Shown here piece by piece: positions 34,453 to 40,345 of a stretch of 40,345 bases of DNA. Positions within the stretch are counted from its first letter, which is position 1. Each line of letters begins with the position of its first letter. The position numbers were made by a program, and so were the translations under genes. Where the stretch lies: the NCBI GenBank assembly GCA_947177395.1, contig CAMWUI010000026.1:1-40345 (forward strand). The letters are read 5' to 3'. This stretch comes from an uncultured Paraprevotella sp. (GTDB lineage: Bacteria > Bacteroidota > Bacteroidia > Bacteroidales > Bacteroidaceae). Under the pieces are notes generated by a model. The model was given only the letters and a program-made list of their open reading frames with translations, had not been told where the DNA came from and made no database searches.

Positions 34453-35268
34453 ATGGTTAATATTCAAGATATAAACAACATTCCAGAACTCCAATCTCCT
34501 TTCGAGCAGTTGAAAGAGGTTGATGCCGACGGTAGGGAATGGGGAACTCGCGCCATCTTTGCCCCTCAGCCAAAAGAATTGGTACAAGTCTTATCTGCAA
34601 TTGACGAAAGATTGTCTGATTTGGATTTGATGCGAGATATACTACTCACTAACGAGACTTCCCGTTCTGCGCAAGCATCAGCTACGGGTAATTCAAAACT
34701 CATAGCCGTCCGATCATGTCCAGGCTTCCCCGTCAATACATACGAACCGATTAGTTGCATACTGAATGGGCGTGAGCTAACGGTAAAGCCAGAAGAAGGG
34801 AGTTTCTTGTTCATAACGGACTGGCAGTCCTTTTCTATTCCCAAGGATGTCATTGTCGTTGGAATCGAAAATATGGAGAATTTCCGTAAGATCCGCCAAC
34901 AACGGGCATTGTTTGATCAAACGATAGGCATCGACCGCTTGCTGTTTGTTTCCCGTTACCCGCAATCCTCCGACCTCCGTTTCTGGTTGCAGTCTATCCC
35001 CAATCACTATATTCATTTCGGTGATTTCGATTTGGCAGGAATACATATTTTCCTTACGGAATTCCACGCATGTTTGGGAGTGCGCAGTTCATTCTTTATT
35101 CCGACAGATATAGAACGGAGGCTGGAAGCCGGTTCCATGGAAAAGTATAATGCACAATATCATAAGTTTAAGAATTTATCAACTACCATTCCTGATATTC
35201 AACATCTCATTGACACAATAAACAATCATCATAGATGTTATGATCAAGAAGGATATATAGACATTTAA
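34453..35268 (+). CDS. TOPRIM-like protein (JetD/DUF2220-type C-terminus)
   Basis: The 271-residue protein has an unassigned N-terminal half and a C-terminal half with a TOPRIM-like pattern: VVGIENMENFRKI with Glu at 139, and HFGDFDLAGIHIF with Asp at 191 and 193. This Glu plus Asp-x-Asp arrangement is that of TOPRIM nucleases and is close to the JetD (DUF2220) subunit of Wadjet systems, which cleaves plasmid DNA. Other Wadjet parts (JetABC) are absent, so the protein probably serves the local cluster. The family call is inference from the motif; the Pfam name could differ. Confidence 0.55.
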   Translation: MVNIQDINNIPELQSPFEQLKEVDADGREWGTRAIFAPQPKELVQVLSAIDERLSDLDLMRDILLTNETSRSAQASATGNSKLIAVRSCPGFPVNTYEPISCILNGRELTVKPEEGSFLFITDWQSFSIPKDVIVVGIENMENFRKIRQQRALFDQTIGIDRLLFVSRYPQSSDLRFWLQSIPNHYIHFGDFDLAGIHIFLTEFHACLGVRSSFFIPTDIERRLEAGSMEKYNAQYHKFKNLSTTIPDIQHLIDTINNHHRCYDQEGYIDI

Positions 35269-35285
35269 TATATAATAGTAATAGC

Positions 35286-35813
35286 ATGTCAAAAGCAACA
35301 GTAAAGAAGATACTCATGTCTATGCCAAAGGAAGAAATCATTGGCATGGTTTTGAAAATGTATGATGCTCGCAAAGAAGCGAAAGAGTATCTGGAATTCT
35401 ATGCTAATCCAGACGAGGATGGAAAGCTGGAAGAGTATAAGAAGATTATCACAGAAGAGTTTTATCCTTCCAGAAGACGACAGGAACCAAAGACCCGATT
35501 CTCGGTTTGCCGGAAGGCTGTCTCAGATTACAAGAGATTGAAGCCTTCGGCTGACAAACTGGCGGACTTAATGCTTTGCTATGTTGAGAACGCATGTCAG
35601 TTTACATACGACTATGGAGATATGTGGGAGCAATATTACACATCTGTGGAGAATAACTTCGACAAGACAATGGCATTCATTGCCAAGAACAATTTATTAG
35701 AACACTTCAAGCCGCGTCTGAAGCAGTGTATGAAGTGGTCTTCCCCATGCGGATGGGGATTTGCTGATACTATAAGTAATATTTATTATGAGTATTTCCC
35801 TGAAGATGATTGA
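35286..35813 (+). CDS. DUF6155 family protein
   Basis: The 175-residue, mostly helical cytoplasmic protein begins MSKATVKKILMSMPKEEII and carries KEYLEFYANPDEDGKLEEYKKII, a pattern I associate with DUF6155. The family has no known function. It is the last gene in the same direction in the cluster, 17 bases after the TOPRIM-like gene, so it is probably co-transcribed. Confidence 0.6.
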   Translation: MSKATVKKILMSMPKEEIIGMVLKMYDARKEAKEYLEFYANPDEDGKLEEYKKIITEEFYPSRRRQEPKTRFSVCRKAVSDYKRLKPSADKLADLMLCYVENACQFTYDYGDMWEQYYTSVENNFDKTMAFIAKNNLLEHFKPRLKQCMKWSSPCGWGFADTISNIYYEYFPEDD

Positions 35814-35945
35814 TCGGTAAAATAAATGAGTGGCAATTTCCCTTCCTCGAATATAACCATATCTGATAATCAAATATTTAATATAATATGGTACAAATAT
35901 GAGATTTCAAATAACTAAGAATGATATCGTTTACTTCATCGTTTC

Positions 35946-36542
35946 TTATTTTGGGAGGATGATTTTAGCCCAGTCCGGCACATCGTCAGTGTAAGATTTC
36001 ACCACCTCGCCATTGCTCATACGAAATAGCGAGCATCGACATCTTCCACCGAGTTGTCGTAAACATACAGGCGATCGACTATTGGAGCTAAAAGCTTACA
36101 GTTGGCGATAGACTTGTCGTAACGAGAGATGATCTTGGGTATAGGAACATCGTGACCGCCATTCAGGACGCGGTTAGCAACACGCTCAGCATTGATGGTA
36201 GGAGATGCGGTTGATACAAAAAACAACCTTATAAAGAATCCTGCCATCTTTGCCCGCATTATATAATCTACCTTATCGCCTGCCGACATTACGGTCTTGA
36301 AAATATGGCTTCTTCGCTCGGCAAGGCATCTCTCGCGCCAATCGTTACAATTGTTTGCTGCCTTGAGTACTTGCCTCTCGGTCATTCCAATCTCCGAAAA
36401 TACGAGCTACATTGTCGGGATTGATATACTCCGAATCCTCCAGCCACTCATGATTAAGAATTTTTGAGGCCACAGAGGTTTTGCCAGACCCATTGGGCCC
36501 TGCAATTACAATCAACACGGGACGATATTCAAAAGTTGCCAT
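35946..36542 (-). pseudogene. Zeta-toxin family kinase, broken by two frameshifts
   Basis: The N-terminal frame starts at 36542 (VLIVIAGPNGSGKTSVASKI, an intact Walker A; INPDNVARIFGDWND) and leaves the family reading near 36375. Family sequence resumes in another frame (LKAANNCNDWRERCLAERRS, then SRYDKSIANCKLLAPIVDR), then stops at 36017. A third frame continues the expected end (LFRMSNGEVVKSYTDDV, then DWAKIILPK) to a TAA at 35946-35948. Joined, the parts make a normal zeta-type protein of about 200 residues. Zeta toxins phosphorylate UDP-N-acetylglucosamine. Two frameshifts point to loss of function rather than one sequencing error. Confidence 0.85.
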
Positions 36543-36744
36543 TCTTAATTCTATTTATGGCATCGCCCCATTTCTCTTGTGCCGCTTGCGAGGCAGCCTC
36601 GATACCGGCAGCCACACGCTCGGCAGCGCGGCGGGTGCTTTCGCGGGCATCCTCGGCCACCTCGCGCATGATCTGAGCCATGCGCTCGTCGCCCGGCTCT
36701 TCCATCGACGTCAGCCGATAACTGTTCATCTGTTCTTCTGACAT
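36529..36744 (-). CDS. Small helical protein, possible antitoxin partner of the zeta toxin
   Basis: From the ATG at 36742-36744 this encodes 71 residues, with SYRLTSMEEPGDERMAQIM then an alanine- and glutamate-rich helix (EVAEDARESTRRAAERVAAG). Its end overlaps the zeta-like gene start by 14 bases, the usual toxin-antitoxin layout. It is not a classical epsilon antitoxin. It looks intact although its partner is broken. An in-frame ATG ten codons earlier lies on the -7 box and is not used. Confidence 0.6.
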   Translation of the reverse strand: MSEEQMNSYRLTSMEEPGDERMAQIMREVAEDARESTRRAAERVAAGIEAASQAAQEKWGDAINRIKNGNF

Positions 36745-36771
36745 AATCAATAATCTTTTCTTATTCAACGT

Positions 36772-36779
36772 CAAAGTTA
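36772..36779 (-). promoter_or_regulatory. Candidate -7 box for the antitoxin-toxin pair
   Basis: The minus strand reads TAACTTTG, 27 bases before the chosen ATG. No convincing -33 element is seen. Confidence 0.45.
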
Positions 36780-37004
36780 CTAAAAAAGTCTGAACCGAAG
36801 TCGATTTTTATGTAGCTTAATGACATCCGTATCATTTAACGCCTCTTTCCAGAATATATCATAATGAGTTGCCAAATCGATCTTCCTTCTTGAACAAAGA
36901 ACAGATTATCTATTCGCTCGATGAAGATGTCATGACTCTTACATAAAAATAGTGCTTGCCTAAAAAAATTCTATATCCTGCATCGCACCTTGATTTTCAT
37001 GGTG

Positions 37005-37037
37005 TTTCGAAAATAGGACACCACATTATTAACTTTG
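37005..37037 (+). promoter_or_regulatory. Promoter of the TAG-containing reading frame
   Basis: TTTC (37005-37008), 21 bases, then TAACTTTG (37030-37037) fits the consensus. The ATG at 37048 is only 10 bases past the -7 box, so the transcript would be almost leaderless. Confidence 0.6.
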
Positions 37038-37047
37038 CATTGTGATT

Positions 37048-37749
37048 ATGGAAGAACAATACAGAAAAGAAATAACCTAGTGGTTTGCCGAGCTTGGAAT
37101 AGAAAGCGAGGTGGACAACTATCTCGCATTGTTTCCTGAACTTAATAGCCGACTGTCAAAATTTGCTATTGGCATTTTAAAATGGAATCTTGCGGAGCTT
37201 ATTGAGATCAACAATCTCGATGATGTAAGTCGTGTGCGACTTATTCTAAAAGTCATAGACCAAACACCCGCGTTTGATTCTTTCAACAACACATTCAATG
37301 AGGCTACCCTTGAGACGGTTTGTGAAATCATAGGAATAGTTCCTATGACTCCGATTGAAGAGCCAAAGATTGATTTTGACTATATAGTTGATTTTATTAG
37401 AAGTTATGCGGAGGCTCGACAATATCTTGATATGACGTCTTGGTGTATCGTCATTTCAGAAGAGTCGTTCAAAGCATATACTACCAATGGCAACCGTTTC
37501 TACTTCTGTGGAAACAGCGAGTAGTGGGACACGCCTTGTATTCCGGGCTTAGGTTTTCCACGCGACCACTTTGGATATTCTCTCATCGCCGTGGAGATCA
37601 GTCCTGAAAACAAAATCATTTCAATCACTTCACGATGGAACACTTGCGCTGGCGACACGGGCGACTTCATCAATGAGGATAAACTGAATTCAATCCTCGG
37701 TATGGAGAATTACAACAAGTTACTTTGTAAACCCACTGAAAATCACTAA
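37048..37749 (+). pseudogene. Reading frame of unknown family with two in-frame TAG codons
   Basis: From ATG 37048 to TAA 37747-37749 the frame is open for 233 codons except for TAG at 37078-37080 (codon 11) and 37522-37524 (codon 159). Both are followed by TGG. Between and after them the protein is coherent (DNYLALFPELNSRLSKFAI, then SWCIVISEESFKAYTTNGNR, then WDTPCIPGLGFPRDHFGYSL and SRWNTCAGDTGDF), and no frameshift is needed. I recognise similar sequences only as uncharacterised phage- or plasmid-type proteins. The simplest reading is a gene with two nonsense mutations; amber read-through or origin from a genome that reads TAG as an amino acid is the alternative. The middle part alone (37111-37524) could start at a GTG. 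Confidence 0.65.
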
Positions 37750-37754
37750 CTTTG
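37724..37754 (+). promoter_or_regulatory. Promoter of the nuclease-like gene
   Basis: TTTG (37724-37727), 19 bases, then TAACTTTG (37747-37754) is a full consensus match. The -7 box overlaps the stop codon of the preceding reading frame. The ATG at 37777 is 22 bases further. Confidence 0.75.
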
Positions 37755-37776
37755 CAATACTAATACAAGCAAATTT

Positions 37777-38607
37777 ATGGCAAGAAAACTAACTCAAAAA
37801 TTCTTTGCATGGCTTCAAATGCCAGTTGGAAGTCAAATACTTTCAACAGTTGTACAATATAGATGCCTTTCATTAGCGATGGATAGCACCTCATTGAGAG
37901 TATATTTTCAAGGCTGCAAAGTCCTGTCAATTAAGCATTACGAAAACTCTGGCCTTTTTGTCTTGATACCTCTGTCTAAACAATATATAAAAACATCAGA
38001 GCCAGTATTGGAATCAATCATCAATTCTGGAATTACTCAAGATAACTTACAAAACTATCTTGATTTAGCAATAGGTTTGATTAGCAGACGAGATAACAAG
38101 CGTCAGGAAGAGCGAATCCGTCAGGAAATTGCCACTGTCAACAACTGTAGTCGGGAAGCAAATGACACCGATTTTTTCGTAGTTGACCAAGAGTATGGTG
38201 TAACAGTTGAAGGTAAAACCTCAAAATTTGATTTGGTAACCGTCAAATGGCTTTCAGAACCTGAACAACGGAAAAACTTTAAGAAATCAAATATTGAGAC
38301 TATTATCTTTGAATTAAAATTGGGTAAAGAAGCTGTCGGAGGTACGATAAATGAGACGAGTGAGTCAGCTGATCTTAAAAATCACATAAGAGATTTCGTC
38401 AATTTCCAAAACGACTCTGTTCAACTGTCGAAATTTAAGGAAGACATAATCACTATGTTTGTAAACAGGCCTGTCTGAATGGATTTTTCAACTCCAAGAT
38501 TAACGGATTAAAGCATGTTAAAGAATTGATTAAAGACGATAAAACCATAAAAAAACTGGCAGAAAATGTCACAGTTAAATTCGGATTTATAATAGCCGAT
38601 TACTACT
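37777..38607 (+). pseudogene. PD-(D/E)XK nuclease-like gene, frameshifted and hit by an IS at its stop
   Basis: The first frame gives 233 residues ending at 38478 (MFVNRPV). A one-base loss in the AAACAGG around 38464 explains the stop, since the next frame continues sensibly (QACLNGFFNSKINGLKHV to FGFIIADYY, about 45 residues). The core has FDLVTVKW and TIIFELKLGKEAVGG, which fits the Asp and Glu-x-Lys of PD-(D/E)XK nucleases; the family call is tentative. The IS4-type element begins at 38608 inside the last codon. Removing it with one copy of the ACTACT duplication restores GAT TAC TAC TAA, so the insertion hit the original stop codon. Confidence 0.6.
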
Positions 38608-39928
38608 GGTGCGATAAAATCGCGTTAGTTTAAATATCATCAAATAAAGAGAGTTCTTTGACATTTTGGTTTGAATTGATCAATGAGTCCTGTTTGGATA
38701 TGAGTTGTCGTAATTCTACACGCTCCAAAGCAGAGATTCTTATCAGGGTTGCCACTTCAGTAATGGAATAGCAGCTTCCGTAATCAGCCTTAATCCTTGC
38801 TATTGTCAGATAGGATATGATAGCGGTCCAAAGGTGAATTTTAACAGCATTTTCTGAAAAGCCCCACAGGGTTTTAACAACAATGTTCTGTTTTATCCAC
38901 TTGAAGAAAACTTCTATATCCCAACGGTGACGGTAAAGATTGGAAATCTCCAATGCGCTGACCTCAAGATTATTGGATATAAAATCAACTATCGTGTCAT
39001 TTTCCGGATCATAAACTCGCACAAATCTCATATTCTCTGGATAAAGTTTACGCGACTTATAGCCTGTAACCAGGATTAGCGAGTCTTCTATAATACCGGA
39101 TTTTGCATCGGGTATTTCAAGTTGCCTTACGGTTGTGAATTTCATGTTCTCCTTAGGTCTGGATACCCAGAATGCTTGCGACTGATGGAATCTGAACAGA
39201 GCCTTGAAGTCAACATAAGCCTTGTCCATTACATAGAATGCGAATGGTTCGGGTGTGAGATTGTCAAGTTCGTTACTGTCATGCCATTTTCCATCAGTAA
39301 TGTGGATATTGGCTGGTATGCTTCCCCGTAAATCAAGCAATGTGTGCATTTTGACAGCGCCTTTACTGTACTTGCCCAATGCCCATGCTGCAAGTTTTAT
39401 GCTGGTGGATATGGTTGTGGAATCCAATGCATAAATCACATTGTCTATGTTTATCTCAGACAGTTTTGCCTTTGAATACATTGGACGGACCAATCCGATG
39501 AGGTACATTCCAAGACCTTCAAAAATACGATAATCCCGGCTTTCGTTAGCTCGTGACAACGATGTGTGGTTCACAGTATTGCGAAAGCCGAGATGATATA
39601 GAATTTTTGAGTGAGCTTCCAAACATAAACAGATATCTCGTAGAGAATCACAGCCTGTCAACTGCCCAAAAAGCAGATGAAGAAGGTGGTTGTAACTGTT
39701 GAGATTCTTTGCATGCCAGTCTCCTTTATATTGCTTTACAAGTTTATTGAACTGGTAACGCGGTATAAACTCGACAACTTGGGAGAACACAAATTTACCC
39801 TGATTCATAATCTTGATGCGTCTAAACAACAAGACTAATAAACCAATTTCAAATCAAAAAATCAATGTACTCTTGTATTTGGCTAAATACTAATGTTTTA
39901 ACAACAGTGGTTAGATTTTTATCGCACC
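38608..39928. mobile_element. IS4-family insertion sequence, complete
   Basis: The element is 1321 bp with terminal inverted repeats GGTGCGATAAAA at 38608-38619 and, reversed, at 39917-39928 (12 of 12). It is flanked by a perfect 6-bp direct repeat ACTACT (38602-38607 and 39929-39934), taken as the target duplication. It contains one intact transposase gene on the minus strand. The clean ends suggest recent insertion. Confidence 0.85.
38630..39808 (-). CDS. IS4-family transposase (DUF4372 N-terminus)
   Basis: Read from the ATG at 39806-39808 the protein has 392 residues. The N-terminus NQGKFVFSQVVEFIPRYQFN and HLLFGQLTGCDSLRDI is the DUF4372 type found in Bacteroidota IS4 transposases. The DDE catalytic core is visible: VIYALDSTTIS (first Asp), FYVMDKAYVDFKALFRF (second Asp), and the YREK-like LYRHRWDIEVFFKWIKQN with the catalytic Glu. 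It moves the element by cut-and-paste. No frameshift or missing motif is seen, so it may be active. Confidence 0.92.
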   Translation of the reverse strand: MNQGKFVFSQVVEFIPRYQFNKLVKQYKGDWHAKNLNSYNHLLHLLFGQLTGCDSLRDICLCLEAHSKILYHLGFRNTVNHTSLSRANESRDYRIFEGLGMYLIGLVRPMYSKAKLSEINIDNVIYALDSTTISTSIKLAAWALGKYSKGAVKMHTLLDLRGSIPANIHITDGKWHDSNELDNLTPEPFAFYVMDKAYVDFKALFRFHQSQAFWVSRPKENMKFTTVRQLEIPDAKSGIIEDSLILVTGYKSRKLYPENMRFVRVYDPENDTIVDFISNNLEVSALEISNLYRHRWDIEVFFKWIKQNIVVKTLWGFSENAVKIHLWTAIISYLTIARIKADYGSCYSITEVATLIRISALERVELRQLISKQDSLINSNQNVKELSLFDDI

Positions 39929-39971
39929 ACTACTAATCTACCCAATAAAATCATAATTACTAATTTTTCGC

Positions 39972-40002
39972 ATTGTTATTCGAATAAAATCATTTAATTT
40001 TG
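39972..40002 (+). promoter_or_regulatory. Promoter of the truncated DUF262 gene
   Basis: ATTG (39972-39975), 19 bases, then TAATTTTG (39995-40002) fits the Bacteroides pattern, 17 bases before the ATG at 40020. Confidence 0.55.
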
Positions 40003-40019
40003 TAAACTAAAAATTCTGT

Positions 40020-40316
40020 ATGAGCCAGCAATTGACACTGAATATTGAATCCGAAACATCTCCTGAAGAAATACAGGACATGATATTGCGTACAAACGAA
40101 GAGGAACAGGACGCTTCCCCTTCAGTTATGCCTCCTCCTGATATTATAGCGTTTAATGAACAACGTTCTTGTGCTGATATTTTTAGGATGTATCAAAAAG
40201 GACAAATAGAAATAAGTCCTGATTTTCAGAGAGGTGAAGTTTGGCGAAATTCAGATCAAACACTTTTTATTGATAGTTTGATGAAACAATTGAGGCTGTC
40301 TAACAATCAAAGTTAG
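40020..40316 (+). pseudogene. Second GmrSD-like DUF262 gene, truncated
   Basis: The first 90 residues (acidic N-terminus, then IIAFNEQRSCADIFRMYQKG, EISPDFQRGEVWRNSDQT and FIDSLMKQ) are the start of a DUF262 domain, where FQRxxVW is the ParB/Srx-like signature. A complete protein of this type is several hundred residues long. From 40292 the reading frame enters the terminal repeat and ends after eight unrelated residues, so an inserted element has cut the gene. It differs from the intact GmrSD gene at 32356. Confidence 0.8.
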
Positions 40317-40345
40317 GCAGTCTTCTTTTTTTGTGTAAAATTCGT
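40292..40345. repeat. Terminal repeat, right copy, interrupting the DUF262 gene
   Basis: The 54 bases are the inverted copy of 2-55 (53 of 54 identical). They begin GAGGCTGTCTAAC, a start that resembles insertion-sequence ends, and include a hairpin with a T-run (about 40294-40331). Confidence 0.7.

Larger units (their letters stand above)
36745..37047. other. Divergent intergenic region
   Basis: About 300 bases between the antitoxin-like gene (minus) and the TAG-containing reading frame (plus). It holds a -7 box on each strand (36772-36779 and 37030-37037). A short minus-strand open stretch around 36782-36880 (with HYDIFWKEALNDTDVIKL) may be a remnant of another gene. Confidence 0.4.

Noticed and set aside
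34453-35268. A complete Wadjet system around the TOPRIM-like protein
   Set aside because: No JetA, JetB or JetC (SMC-type) genes are in the window.

Overview
The window is a piece of a Bacteroidales chromosome, most likely Bacteroidaceae. Promoters match the Bacteroides pattern TTTG-N19-21-TAnnTTTG (clearest at 15088-15119, 21349-21379 and 37724-37754), and the gene families are typical of gut Bacteroidota (DUF4091 glycosidase-like protein, CotH/dockerin surface protein, ilv operon with an embedded acyl-ACP thioesterase). The genus cannot be fixed by reading. Base composition is split by eye: GC-rich core blocks at about 1.5-7.5 kb and 15-25.6 kb, and AT-rich accessory blocks at about 7.6-14.8 kb and 26-40 kb.

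Layout. 67-639: DUF308/HdeD membrane protein, then a repeat-filled non-coding stretch. 1495-5696 (+): MBOAT O-acyltransferase, its SGNH-like partner and a secreted DUF4091 protein. 5820-7526 (-): slyD and aroC. 7664-14811 (-): an AT-rich accessory cassette carrying a complete diversity-generating retroelement (DGR). 15160-21204 (+): ilvD, ilvB, ilvN, acyl-ACP thioesterase, ilvC. 21454-25582 (+): CotH/dockerin protein and a cohesin-like/InlB-repeat protein. 25583-26820: repeat-rich non-coding DNA. 26821-35813 (+): a candidate defence cluster. 35946-40345: decayed accessory DNA (broken zeta toxin, a reading frame with two in-frame TAGs, a frameshifted nuclease-like gene, an intact IS4-type element and a truncated second GmrSD-like gene).

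The main system is the 7.6-14.8 kb cassette. In transcription order on the minus strand it contains a tyrosine recombinase, a 166-bp segment bounded by perfect 18-bp inverted repeats, an LPP20-like lipoprotein, a secreted LPP20/CsgG-operon-like protein, a CsgG-like protein, a secreted target protein (CsgG-like N-terminus plus FGE/C-type-lectin C-terminus ending in the variable repeat), an HRDC accessory protein, a DGR reverse transcriptase and the template repeat. Template and variable repeats are both 134 bp and aligned without gaps; they differ at 11 positions, 10 of which are adenines in the template on the coding strand. I infer that an invertible promoter next to its own recombinase switches expression of a cell-envelope operon whose last product is hypermutated by the DGR, giving on/off control on top of sequence diversification.

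The second interesting block is 26.8-35.8 kb: an exonuclease-RecQ-UvrD triple fusion, an EVE/PUA-like protein, a GmrSD-type DUF262/DUF1524 nuclease, a TOPRIM-like (JetD-type) protein and a DUF6155 protein. The parts suggest recognition and destruction of modified or foreign DNA. I do not recognise the exact combination as a named system.

The two window ends are 54-bp inverted copies of one repeat (53/54 identical). The right copy truncates a gene, so the ends probably lie in copies of a repeated mobile element, where an assembly would break.
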